NCBI RefSeq assembly: GCF_051401765.1
Contig: NW_027480468.1
Span: 2,604,001 to 2,668,000 of the forward strand
Reading direction: 5' to 3'
Source of the DNA: Calliopsis andreniformis
Lineage: Eukaryota > Arthropoda > Insecta > Hymenoptera > Andrenidae
Length of the DNA: 64,000 nucleotides
The stretch's first letter is position 1. Each line of letters starts with the position of its first letter. Shown piece by piece: positions 1-12,010 of the stretch. The notes under the pieces are model-generated. The model worked only from the letters and a program-made list of their open reading frames with translations, had not been told where the DNA came from and searched no databases. Made by a program: the position numbers and the translations under genes.

Positions 1-380
1 TGAGGATTCATGATAGAGGATTGAGGATTGAGGATTGAGGATTGAGGATTGAGGATTGAAGATTGAGGATTTTTTATTGCGGATTGAACATTGAGGATTG
101 AGGATTGAGGATTGAGGATTGAGGATTGAGGATTGAGGACTGAAGATTGAATATTGATGATTGAAGATTGAGGATTGAGGATTGAGGGTTGTCGATTGAG
201 GACGAGGACTGAGGGTTGAGTATTGATGTTTGAGGTCTGAGGATTGAGGATTGAGGATTGAGAATTGAGGATTGAGGATTGAGGATTGAAGGTTGCGGAT
301 TAGTTATTGAGGATTGAAGAATGAGGACTGACGGTTGAGGATTGAAGATTGAGGAATGAAGATTGAGTATTGAGGATTGA
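1..380. repeat. Partial copy of a recurrent ~380-base block
   Basis: This stretch matches the blocks starting at 4,787 and 9,168. All three share the CATGATA heptamer, a T-rich unit with six T in a row followed by TATTGCGG, then GAACATT and a 6-base GAGGAC unit. The match weakens after about base 300 (for example ATTAGTTATT here against ATTGGTTATT) and is lost near base 380. It is the truncated end of a larger unit that starts outside the window. No gene is seen. Confidence 0.75.
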
Positions 381-1393
381 AGATTGAGGATTGAGGAATG
401 AGGATTGAGGATTGAAGATTGAAGATTGAGGATTGAGGACTGAGGATTAAAGATTGAGTATTGAGGATTGAAGATTGAGGATTGATGATTGAGGATTGAG
501 GATTGGGGATTCAGGACTGAGGACTGAGGATTGAGGATTGAAGATTGAGGATTGATTATTGAGGATTGAGGATTGAGGATTGAGGATTTAGGATTGAGAA
601 TTGAAGATTGAATATTGATGATTGAAGATTGAGGATTGAGGATTGAGTGTTGTGGATTGAGGACGAGGACTGAGGGTTGAGTATTGATGTTTGAGGTCTG
701 AGGATTGAGGATTGAGGATTGAGAATTGAGGATTGAGGATTGAGGGTTGAAGATTGAGGATTGAGGATTGAGGATTGAGGATTGAGGATTGAAGATTGAG
801 GATTTTGTATTGCGGATTGAACATTGAGGATTGAGGATTGAGGATTGTGGATTGAGGATTGAGGATTGAGTACTGAGGATTGAATATTGATGATTGAAGA
901 TTGAGGGTTGAGGATTGAGGGTTGTGGATTGAGGACGAGGACTGAGGGTTGAGTATTGATGTTTGAGATCTGAGGATTGAGGATTGAGGATTGAGAATTG
1001 AGGATTGAGGATTGAGGATTGAAGGTTGAGGATTGGTTATTGAGGATTGAAGAATGAGGACCGAGGGTTGAGGATTGAGGATTGAGGAATGAAGATTGAG
1101 TATTGAGGATTGAAGATTGAGGATTGAGGAATGAGGATTGAGGATTGAAGATTGAAGATTGAGGATTGAGGACTGAGGATTAAAGATTGAGTATTGAGGA
1201 TTGAAGATTGAGGATTGATGATTGAGGATTGAAGATTGGGGATTCAGGACTGAGGATTGAGGATTGAGGATTGAAGATTGAGGATTGGTTATTGAGGATT
1301 GAGGATTGAGGATTGAGGATTGAGGATTGAGAATTGAAGATTGAATATTGATGATTGAAGATTGAGGATTGAGGATTGAGTGTTGTGGATTGC
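381..1393. repeat. Heptamer block with internal 733-base direct duplication
   Basis: The order of variant heptamers around GAGGACT-GAGGATT-AAAG near 435 recurs near 1,168, an offset of 733 bases. The same run also occurs near 18.85 kb and its duplicates. 733 is 7 x 105 minus 2, which fits 7-base units plus two of the recurrent 6-base units. The - strand is open at 588-824, but only as the periodic peptide of the satellite. No gene is seen. Confidence 0.7.
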
Positions 1394-3568
1394 GGACGAG
1401 GACTGAGGGTTGAGTATTGATGTTTGAGGTCTGAGGATTGAGGATTGAGGATTGAGAATTGAGGATTGAGGATTGTGGATTGAGGATTGAAGGTTGAGGA
1501 TTGGTTATTGAGGATTGAAGAATGAGGACTGAGGGTTGAGGATTGAGGATTGAGGAATGAAGATTGAGTATTGAGGATTGAGGATTGAGGATTGAGGATT
1601 GAGGATGAGGGCTGAGGGCTGAGGATTGAGGTTTAAGGACTGAGGACTGAGGATTGAGGATTGAGAATTGAGGATTGAGGATTGAGGATTGAAGATTGAG
1701 GATTGGGTACTGAGGATTGAAGGATGAGGATTGAGGATTGAGGATTGAGGATTGAGGATTGGAGGTTGAATATTGAGGTTTGAAGACTGACGACTGAGGG
1801 TTGAGGATTGAGGATTGAGGGTTGAGGATTGAGGATTGAGAATTGAGGATTGAGGATTGAGGATTGAAGATTGAGGATTGGGTATTGAGGATTGAGGATT
1901 GAGGATTTAAGATTGAGTATTGAGGATTGAAGATTGAGAATTGAGTATTGAGGATTGAACATTGAGGACTGAGTGCTGAGTGTTGAGTGATGAGAATTGA
2001 TGTTTGTGGATAGAGGTTTGAAGATTGCAGATTGAGTATTGAGTATTGAAAACTGTGTATTGAGGATATTCTAGTGAGGATTGAGGATTGACAACTGATT
2101 GTTGGGGACTGAGGGCTGAAGATTGAGGATTCAGGATTGAGGATTCAGGATTGTGGTTTGAGGACTGAGGATTGAGGATTGAGGATTGAGGGTTGATGAT
2201 TGAGGATTGAGGATTGAAGACTGAGGATTGGGTATCGAGGATTGAACATTGAGGATTGAGGATTGAGGATTGAGGATTGAGGATTGAGTATTGAAGATTG
2301 AATATTGATGATTGAAGATTGAGGATTGAGGATTGAGCGTTGTGGATTGAGGACGAGGACTGAAGGTTGAGTATTGATGTTTGAGGTCTGAGGATTGAGG
2401 ATTGAGTATTGAAGATTGAGGATTGATGATTGAGGTTTGAGGATTGAGGATTGAGGATTGAGTATTGAGGATTGAGGATTGAAGATTGAGTATTGAGGAT
2501 TGAAGATTGAGAATTGAGAATTGAGGTTTGAACATTGAGGACTGAGTGTTGAGGGTTGAAGATTGAGGATTGAGGATTGAGGATTGAGGACTGAGGATTG
2601 AGGATGAGGGCTGAGGGTTGAGGATTGAGGTTTAAGGACTGAGGACTGAGGAATGAGGATTGAGAATTGAGGATTGAGGATTGAGGATTGAAGATTGAGG
2701 ATTGGGTATTGAGGATTGAAGGATGAGGATTGAGGATTGAGGATTGAGGATTGAGGATTGATGATTGAAGATTGAGTATTGAGGTTTGAAGACTGACGAT
2801 TGAGGGTTGAGGATCGAGGGTTGAGGATTGAGGTTCGAGGATTGATGATTGAGTAATGAGGATTGAAGGTTGAGGATTGAGGATTGAGGATTGAGGATTG
2901 AGGATTGATGATTGAGTATTGGGGACTGAGTGTTGAGGTTTGAGTGATGAGAATTGATGTTTGTGGATAGAGATTTAAAGATTACAGATTCAGTATTGAG
3001 TATTGAAAACTGTGAATTGATGATATTCTATTGAGGATTGAGAATTGACAACTGATTGTTGAGGACTGAGGTCTGAAGATTGAGGATTGAGGATTGAAGA
3101 TTGAGGATTAAAGATTGAGTATTGAGGATTGAAGATTGAGGATTGATGATTGAGGATTGAGGATTGAGGATTGAGCATTGAGGATTGAGGATTGAGGATT
3201 GAGTATTGAAGATTGAGGATTGATGATAGAGGATTGAGTATTGAGGATTGAGGATTGAGTATTCTGAATTGAGGATTGAAGATTGAGGATTGAGGATTGA
3301 GGATTATAGATTGAGTATTGAGGATTGAAGGTTGAGAATTGAGGATTGCGGATTGAACATTGAGAACTGAGTGTTGAGGGTTGAGTGATGAGAATTGATG
3401 TTTGTGGATAGTGATTTGAAGATTGCAGATTGAGTATTGAGTATTGAAAACTGTGAATTGAGGGTATTCTATTGAGGATTGAGGATTGTCACCTGACTGT
3501 TGAGGACTGAGGGCTGAAGATTGAGGATTCAGGATTGAGGATTCAGAATTGAGGTTTGAGGACTGAGG
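1394..3568. repeat. Left-block unit L1, paralogous to 5,000-7,480
   Basis: The variant-heptamer order matches 5,000-7,480. The offset is 3,606 at the landmark cores 2,065 and 5,671, 3,592 at the cores 3,022 and 6,614, and 3,912 at the cores 3,462 and 7,374. The last step means that about 320 bases present at roughly 6,680-7,000 are missing here, near 3,095. The 14-base step equals two heptamers. Three landmark modules lie inside. - strand open frames at 1,633-1,962, 2,131-2,535 and 2,990-3,178 are stretches of the periodic peptide between landmark boundaries. I see no gene. Confidence 0.75.
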
Positions 3569-5165
3569 ATTGAGGATTGAGGATTAAAGATTGAGTATTG
3601 AGGATTGAAGATTGAGGATTGAGGATTGAGGATTGAGGATTGAGGATTGAGGATTGAGTATTGAAGATTGAATATTGATGATTGAAGATTGAGGATTGAG
3701 GATTGAGGGTTGCGGATTGAGGACGAGGACTGAGGGTTGAGTATTGATGTTTGAGGTCTGAGGATTGAGGATAGAGGATTGAGAATTGAGGATTGAGGAA
3801 TGAGGATTGAAGATTGAGGATTGGTTATTGAGGATTGAAGAATGAGGACTGAGGGCTGAGGATTGAGGATTGAGGATTGAAGTTTGAGTATTGAGGATTG
3901 AAGATTGCGGATTGAGGACTGAGGATTGAGGATTGAGGATTGAGGATTGCGGGTTGAGTATTGAAGATTGAAGATTGAGGATTGAGGACTGAGGATTAAA
4001 GATTGAGTACTGAGGATTGAAGATTGAGGATTGATGATTGAGGATTGAGGATTGAGTATTGAGGATTGAGGATTGAGGATTGAGTATTGAAGATTGAGGA
4101 TTGTTGATTGAGGATTGAGGATTGAGGATTGAGGATTGAGTATTGAGGATTGAGGTTTGAGGATTGAGTATTGAGTATTGAAGATTGAGAATTGAGGATT
4201 GAGGTTTGAACATTGAGGACTGAGTGTTGAGGGTTGAAGATTGAGGATTGAGGATTGAGGATTGAGGACTGAGGATTGAGGATGAGGGCTGAGGGTTGAG
4301 GATTGAGGTTTAAGGACTGAGGACTGAGGAATGAGGATTGAGAATTGTGGATTGAGTATTGAGGATTGAAGATTGAGGATTGGGTATTGAGGATTGAAGG
4401 ATGAGGATTGAGGATTGAGGATTGAGGATTGAGGATTGATGATTGAAGATTGAGTATTGAGGTTTGAAGACTGACGATTGAGGGTTGAGGATTGAGGATT
4501 GAGGATTGAGGTTTGAGGATTGATGATTGAGTAATGAGGATTGAAGGTTGAGGAATGAGGATTGAGGATTGAGGATTGAGGATTGATGATTGAGGATTGG
4601 GTATTGAGGATTGAGGATTGAGTATTGACGATTGAGGATTGAAGATTGAGTATTGAGGATTGAAGATTGAGAATTGAGGATTGAGGTTTGAACATTGAGG
4701 ACTGAGTGTTGAGGGTTGAAGATTGAGGATTGAGGATTGAGGATTGAGGATTGAGGATTGAGGATTGAGGATTGAGTATTGAAGATTGAGGATTCATGAT
4801 AGAGGATTGAGGATTGAGGATTGAGGATTGAGGATTGAGGATTGAAGATTGAGGATTTTTTATTGCGGATTGAACATTGAGGATTGAGGATTGAGGATTG
4901 AGGATTGAGGATTGAGGATTGAGGACTGAAGATTGAATATTGATGATTGAAGATTGAGGATTGAGGATTGAGGGTTGTCGATTGAGGACGAGGACTGAGG
5001 GTTGAGCATTGATGTTTGAGGTCTGAGGATTGAGGATTGAGGATTGAGAATTGAGGATTGAGGATTGTGGATTGAGGATTGAAGGTTGAGGATTGGTTAT
5101 TGAGGATTGAAGAATGAGGACTGAGGGTTGAGGATTGAGGATTGAGGAATGAAGATTGAGTATTG
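3370..5165. repeat. Left-block unit L2, paralogous to 7,737-9,546
   Basis: The order of variant heptamers matches 7,737-9,546. The offset is 4,367 at the landmark module (3,462 against 7,830) and 4,381 further in, a change of exactly two heptamers. The match is lost at about 5,165 and 9,546, where GAGGATT on one side meets GAAGGTT on the other. The stretch overlaps the end of the neighbouring 3.6-3.9 kb family, so this part of the array is a mosaic of two duplication histories. The longest open frame of the window (3,529-5,568, - strand, 679 codons) lies mostly here and contains only the periodic heptapeptide. Confidence 0.72.
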
Positions 5166-7480
5166 AGGATTGAGGATTGAGGATTGAGGATTGAGAATGA
5201 GGGCTGAGGGCTGAGGATTGAGGTTTAAGGACTGAGGACTGAGGATTGAGGATTGAGAATTGAGGATTGAGGATTGAGGATTGAAGATTGAGGATTGGGT
5301 ACTGAGGATTGAAGGATGAGGATTGAGGATTGAGGATTGAGGATTGAGGATTGAAGGTTGAATATTGAGGTTTGAAGACTGACGATTGAGGGTTGAGGAT
5401 TGAGGATTGAGGATTGAGGATTGAGGGTTGAGGATTGAGGATTGAGAATTGAGGATTGAGGATTGAGGATTGAAGATTGAGGATTGGGTATTGAGGATTG
5501 AGGATTGAGGATTTAAGATTGAGTATTGAGGATTGAAGATTGAGAATTGAGTATTGAGGATTGAACATTGAGGACTGAGTGTTGAGTGTTGAGTGATGAG
5601 AATTGATGTTTGTGGATAGAGGTTTGAAGATTGCAGATTGAGTATTGAGTATTGAAAACTGTGTATTGAGGATATTCTAGTGAGGATTGAGGATTGACAA
5701 CTGATTGTTGAGGACTGAGGGCTGAAGATTGAGGATTCAGGATTGAGGATTCAGGATTGTGGTTTGAGGACTGAGGATTGAGGATTGAGGATTGAGGATT
5801 GATGATTGAGGATTGAGGATTGAAGACTGAGGATTGGGTATCGAGGATTGAACATTGAGGATTGAGGATTGAGGATTGAGGATTGAGGATTGAGTATTGA
5901 AGATTGAATATTGATGATTGAAGATTGAGGATTGAGGATTGAGCGTTGTGGATTGAGGACGAGGACTGAAGGTTGAGTATTGATGTTTGAGGTCTGAGGA
6001 TTGAGGATTGAGTATTGAAGATTGAGGATTGATGATTGAGGATTGAGGATTGAGGATTGAGTATTGAGTATTGAGGATTGAGGATTGAAGATTGAGTATT
6101 GAGGATTGAAGATTGAGAATTGAGAATTGAGGTTTGAACATTGAGGACTGAGTGTTGAGGGTTGAAGATTGAGGATTGAGGATTGATGATTGAGGACTGA
6201 GGATTGAGGATGAGGGCTGAGGGTTGAGGATTGAGGTTTAAGGACTGAGGACTGAGGAATGAGGTTTGAGAATTGAGGATTGAGGATTGAGGATTGAAGA
6301 TTGAGGATTGGATATTGAGGATTGAAGGATGAGGATTGAGGATTGAGGATTGAGGATTGAAGATTGAGTATTGAGGTTTGAAGACTGACGATTGAGGGTT
6401 GAGGATTGAGGATTGAGGATTGAGGTTTGAGGATTGATGATTGAGTAATGAGGATTGAAGGTTGAGGATTGAGGATTGAGGATTGAGGATTGAGGATTGA
6501 TGATTGAGTATTGGGGACTGAGTGTTGAGGTTTGAGTGATGAGAATTGATGTTTGTGGAGAGAGATTTAAAGATTACAGATTCAGTATTGAGTATTGAAA
6601 ACTGTGAATTGATGATATTCTATTGAGGATTGAGAATTGACAACTGATTGTTGAGGACTGAGGTCTGAAGATTGAGGATTCAGGATTGAGGATTCAGGAT
6701 TGAGGATTCAGGATTGAGGATTCAGGATTGAGGTTTGAGAACTGAGGATTGAGGATTGAGGAGTGATGATTGAGGATTGAGGATTGAGGATTGAAGATTG
6801 AGATTGGGTATTGCTGATTGAACATTGAGGAATGAGGATTGAGGATTGAGGATTGAGGATTGAGGACTGGAGATTGAATGTTGATGATTGAAGATTGAGG
6901 ATTGAGGATTGAGCGTTGTGGATTGAGGACGAGGACTGAGGGTTGAGTATTGATGTTTGAGGTCTGAGGATTGAGGATTGAGGGTTGAGGATTGAGGATT
7001 GAGGATTGAAGATTGAGGATTAAAGATTGAGTATTGAGGATTGAAGATTGAGGATTGATGATTGAGGATTGAGGATTGAGGATTGAGCATTGAGGATTGA
7101 GGATTGAGGATTGAGTATTGAAGATTGAGGATTGATGATAGAGGATTGAGGATTGAGGATTGAGGATTGAGTATTCTGAATTGAGGATTGAAGATTGAGG
7201 ATTGAGGATTGAGGATTATAGATTGAGTATTGAGGATTGAAGGTTGAGAATTGAGGGTTGCGGATTGAACATTGAGAACTGAGTGTTGAGGGTTGAGTGA
7301 TGAGAATTGATGTTTGTGGATAGTGATTTGAAGATTGCAGATTGAGTATTGAGTATTGAAAACTGTGAATTGAGGGTAATCTATTGAGGATTGAGGATTG
7401 TCACCTGATTGTTGAGGACTGAGGGCTGAAGATTGAGGATTCAGGATTGAGGATTCAGAATTGAGGTTTGAGGACTGAGG
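5000..7480. repeat. Left-block unit L1', paralogous to 1,394-3,568
   Basis: This is the longer partner of the L1 pair. It keeps about 320 bases (roughly 6,680-7,000) missing from the first copy. Landmark cores lie at 5,671, 6,614 and 7,374. The last has the rare form GGTAATCT where the partner at 3,462 has GGTATTCT. After about 7,480 the two copies diverge. Open frames at 5,737-6,141 and 6,722-7,090 on the - strand are periodic peptide only. Confidence 0.73.
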
Positions 7481-7736
7481 ATTGTGGATTGAGGATTGAG
7501 TATTGAAGATTGAGGATTGATGATTGAGGATTGAGGATTGAGTATTGAGGATTGAGGATTGAGGATTGAGTATTGAAGATTGAGGATTGATGAATGAGGA
7601 TTGAGGATTGAGGGTTGAGGACGGAGTATTGGGGATTGAGGATTGAAGATTGAGGATTGAGGATTGAGGATTAAAGATTGAGTATTGAGGATTGAAGATT
7701 GAGAATTGAGGATTGAGGATTGAACATTGCGGACTG

Positions 7737-9546
7737 AGTGTTGAGGGTTGAGTGATGAGAATTGATGTTTGTGGATAGTGATTTGAAGATTGCAGATTGA
7801 GTATTGAGTATTGAAAACTGTGAATTGAGGATATTCTATTGAGGATTGAGGATTGTCACCTGACTGTTGAGGACTGAGGGCTGAAGATTGAGGATTCAGG
7901 ATTGAGGATTCAGAATTGAGGTTTGAGGACTGAGGATTGAGGATTGAGGATTGAAGATTGAGTATTGAGGATTGAAGATTGAGGATTGAGGATTGAGGAT
8001 TGAGGATTGAGGATTGAGGATTGAGTATTGAAGATTGAATATTGATGATTGAATATTGAGGATTGAGGATTGAGGGTTGCGGATTGAGGACGAGGACTGA
8101 GGGTTGAGTATTGATGTTTGAGGTCTGAGGATTGAGGATAGAGGATTGAGAATTGAGGATTGAGGAATGAGGATTGAAGATTGAGGATTGGTTATTGAGG
8201 ATTGAAGAATGAGGACTGAGGGCTGAGGATTGAGGATTGAGGATTGAAGATTGAGTATTGAGGATTGAAGATTGCGGATTGAGGACTGAGGATTGAGGAT
8301 TGAGGATTGAGGATTGCGGGTTGAGGATTGAAGATTGAAGATTGAGGATTGAGGACTGAGGATTAAAGATTGAGTACTGAGGATTGAAGATTGAGGATTG
8401 ATGATTGAGGATTGAGGATTGAGTATTGAGGATTGAGGATTGAGGATTGAGTATTGAAGATTGAGGATTGATGATTGAGGATTGAGGATTGAGGATTGAG
8501 GATTGAGGATTGAGTATTGAGGATTGAGGTTTGAAGATTGAGTATTGAGGATTGAAGATTGAGAATTGAGGATTGAGGTTTGAACATTGAGGACTGAGTG
8601 TTGAGGGTTGAAGATTGAGGATTGAGGATTGAGGATTGAGGATTGAGGACTGAGGATTGAGGATGAGGGCTGAGGGTTGAGGACTGAGGTTTAAGGACTG
8701 AGGACTGAGGAATGAGGATTGAGAATTGTGGATTGAGTATTGAGGATTGAAGATTGAGGATTGGGTATTGAGGATTGAAGGATGAGGATTGAGGATTGAG
8801 GATTGAGGATTGAGGATTGATGATTGAAGATTGAGTATTGAGGTTCGAAGACTGACGATTGAGGGTTGAGGATTGAGGATTGAGGATTGAGGTTTGAGGA
8901 TTGATGATTGAGTAATGAGGATTGAAGGTTGAGGAATGAGGATTGAGGATTGAGGATTGAGGATTGATGATTGAGGAATGGGGATTGAGGATTGAGGATT
9001 GAGTATTGACGATTGAGGATTGAAGATTGAGTATTGAGGATTGAAGATTGAGAATTGAGGATTGAGGTTTGAACATTGAGGACTGAGTGTTGAGGGTTGA
9101 AGATTGAGGATTGAGGATTGAGGATTGAGGATTGAGGATTGAGGATTGAGGATTGAGTATTGAAGATTGAGGATTCATGATAGAGGATTGAGGATTGAGG
9201 ATTGAGGATTGAGGATTGAGGATTGAAGATTGAGGATTTTTTATTGCGGATTGAACATTGAGGATTGAGGATTGAGGATTGAGGATTGAGGATTGAGGAT
9301 TGAGGACTGAAGATTGAATATTGATGATTGAAGATTGAGGATTGAGGATTGAGGGTTGTGGATTGAGGACGAGGACTGAGGGTTGAGTATTGATGTTTGA
9401 GGTCTGAGGATTGATGATTGAGGATTGAGAATTGAGGATTGAGGATTGAGGATTGAAGGTTGAGGATTGGTTATTGAGGATTGAAGAATGAGGACTGAGG
9501 GTTGAGGATTGAGGATTGAGGAATGAAGATTGAGTATTGAGGATTG
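7737..9546. repeat. Left-block unit L2', paralogous to 3,370-5,165
   Basis: This is the second copy of the 4.37-4.38 kb offset pair. It starts within the landmark module (core at 7,830) and ends at the same variant run as its partner. The T-rich unit with six T in a row recurs at about 9,237, as near 67 and 4,855; later in the window this position usually reads TTTTGTATT. The run from about 7,840 to 11,260 has no landmark module, one of the three longest such gaps. Confidence 0.72.
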
Positions 9547-10479
9547 AAGGTTGAGGATTGAGGAATGAGTATTGAGGATTGAAGATTGAAGATTGAGGAT
9601 TGAGGACTGAGGATTACAGATTGAGTATTAAGGATTGAAGATTGAGGATTGATGATCGAGGATTGAGGATTGGGGATTCAGGACTGAGGATTGAGGATTG
9701 AGGATTGAAGATTGAGGATTGATTATTGAGGATTGTGGATTGAGGATTGAGGATTGAGAATTGAAGATTGAATATTGATGATTGAAGATTGAGGATTGAG
9801 GATTGAGTGTTGTGGATTGAGGACGAGGACTGAGGGTTGGGTATTGATGTTTGAGGTCTGAGGATTGAGGATTGAGGATTGAGAATTGAGGATTGAGGAT
9901 TGAGGGTTGAAGATTGAGGATTGAGGATTGAGGATTGAGGATTGAGGATTGAAGATTGAGGATTTTGTATTGCGGATTGAACATTGAGGATTGAGGATTG
10001 AGGATTGAGGATTGAGGATTGAGGATTGAGGACTGAAGATTGAATATTGATGATTGAAGATTGAGGATTGAGGATTGAGGGTTGTGGATTGAGGACGAGG
10101 ACTGAGGGTTGAGTATTGATGTTTGAGGTCTGAGGATTGAGGATTGAGGATTGAGAATTGAGGATTGAGGATTGAGGGTTGAAGATTGAGGATTGAGGAT
10201 TGAGGATTGAGGATTGAGGATTGAAGATTGAGGATATTGTATTGCGGATTGAACATTGAGGATTGAGGATTGAGGATTGAGGATTGAGGATTGAGGATTG
10301 AGGACTGAAGATTGAATATTGATGATTGAAGATTGAGGATTGAGGATTGAGGGTTGTGGATTGAGGACGAGGACTGAGGGTTGAGTATTGATGTTTGAGG
10401 TCTGAGGATTGAGGATTGAGGATTGAGAATTGAGGATTGAGGATTGAGGATTGAGGATTGAAGGTTGAGGATTGGTTAT
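9547..10479. repeat. Block with 272-base tandem duplication
   Basis: The unit GAGGATTTTGTATTGCGG at 9,958 recurs at 10,230 as GAGGATATTGTATTGCGG, with the same variant order before each. The offset of 272 bases is 7 x 39 minus 1, matching one 6-base GAGGAC unit per copy. A 223-base version of the same arrangement lies at 22,217-22,440. The overlapping open frames 9,628-9,984 and 9,723-10,256 (- strand, different frames) read the same periodic peptide. No gene is seen. Confidence 0.7.
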
Positions 10480-11360
10480 TGAGGATTGAAGAATGAGGAC
10501 TGAGGGTTGAGGATTGAGGATTGAGGAATGAAGATTGAGTATTGAGGATTGGAGATTGAGGATTGAGGAATGAGGATTGAGGATTGAAGATTGAAGATTG
10601 AGGATTGAGGACTGAGGATTAAAGATTGAGTATTGAGGATTGAAGATTGAGGATTGATGATTGAGGATTGAGGATTGGGGATTCAGGACTGAGGATTGAG
10701 GATTGAGTATTGAAGATTGAGGATTGATGATTGAGGATTGAGGAATGAGGATTGAGCATTGAGGATTGACGATTGAGGATTCAGGATTGAGGATTAAAGA
10801 TTGAGTATTGAGGATTGAAGATTGAGGATTGATGATTGAGGATTGAGGGTTGAGGATTGAGGATTGAAGATTGAGTATTGAGGATTGAAGATTGAGGATT
10901 GAGGATTGAGGGTTGAGGATTGAGGATTGAAAATTGAGGATTGAAGATTGAGTATTGATGATTGAAGATTGAGGATTGAGGATTGAGTGTTGAGGATTGA
11001 GGACGAGGACAGACGGTTGAGGATTGAGGTTTGAGGATTGAGGATTGAGGATTGAGGACTGAGGATTGAGGATTGAGGATTGAGCATTGAGGATTGAAGA
11101 TTGATGTCTGTGGATTGAGGATTGAAAATTGACAATTGAGGATTGTGGATTGAGGATTGAGGATTGAACATTGAAGACTGAGTGTTGAGGGTTGAGTGAT
11201 GAGAATTGATGTTTGTGGATAGAGGCTTGAAGGTTGCAGATTGTGTATTGAGTATTGAAAACTGTGAATTGAGGATATTCTATTGAGGATTCAGAATTGA
11301 CAACTGATTGTTTAGGACTCAGGGCTGCAGATTGAGGATTCGGGATTGAGGATTCAGAAC
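10480..11360. repeat. Copy of the 20.3-21.2 kb block (offset 9,840)
   Basis: The stretch matches 20,320-21,200 at an offset of 9,840 bases, checked at GAAGAATG (10,488 and 20,328) and at the landmark core (11,274 and 21,114). A third relative lies 9,360 bases further on, at about 29.99-31.0 kb. It carries a type II landmark (GAGGCTTGAAGGTTGCAG). The right end diverges just after base 11,340, where this copy goes to GAACTGAGGATTG and the partner to GAATTGAGGTTTG. Confidence 0.75.
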
Positions 11361-12010
11361 TGAGGATTGAAGAATGAGGACTGAGGGTTGAGGATTGAGG
11401 ATTGAGGACAGAAGATTGAGTATTGAGGATTGAAGATTGAGGATTGAGGAATGAGGATTGAGGATTGAAGATTGAAGATTGAGGATTGAGGACTGAGGAT
11501 TGAAGATTGAGTATTGAGGATTGAAGATTGAGGATTGATGATTGAGGATTGAGGATTGGGGATTGAGGACTGAGGATTGAGGATTGAGTATTGAAGATTG
11601 AGTATTGATGATTGAGGATTGAGGATTGAAGATTGAGGATTGAGGATTGAGGATTGAACGCTGAGGACTGAGTGTTGAGGGTTGAGTGATGAGAATTGAT
11701 GTTTGTGGATAGAGATTTGAAGATTGCAGATTGAGTACTGAGTATTGAAATCTGTGAATTGAGGATATTCTATTGAGGATTGAGGATTGTCACCTGATTG
11801 TTGAGGACTGAGGGCTGAAGATTGAGGATTCAGGATTGAGGATTCAGAATTGAGGTTTGAGTACTGAGGATTGAGGATTGAGGATTGAAGGTTGAGTATT
11901 GAGGATTGAAGATTGAGGATTGAGGATTGAGGATTGAGGATTGAGGATGAGGGCTGAGGGTTGAGGATTGAGGTTTAAGGACTGAGGACTGAGGATTGAG
12001 GATTGAGAAT
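11361..12010. repeat. Heptamer block left of segment A, related to 60.74-61.1 kb
   Basis: From about 11,640 the order of variants, including GAACGCTGAGGACT and the landmark core at 11,764, matches 60,737 onward, where the first unit reads GAACGTT. Its right edge is where the 19,444-base duplication begins: upstream of 12,010 the sequence no longer matches that upstream of 31,455. Bases 11,361-11,640 are ordinary variant heptamers. No gene is seen. Confidence 0.65.

Noticed and set aside
3529..5568. 679-codon open frame on the - strand, the longest in the window
   Set aside because: It is only the periodic N-P-Q-S-S-I-L peptide with scattered variants. It is bounded by a GAACATT-derived ATG and a TTCAG-derived stop, and neighbouring frames of the same strand are also open. 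No domain, no ribosome binding site and no codon bias distinct from the repeat.
11200..11350. Landmark module as an inserted transposon or foreign element
   Set aside because: The module parses fully into 7-base units in phase with both flanks. It has no terminal inverted repeats or target duplications, so it is diverged satellite.
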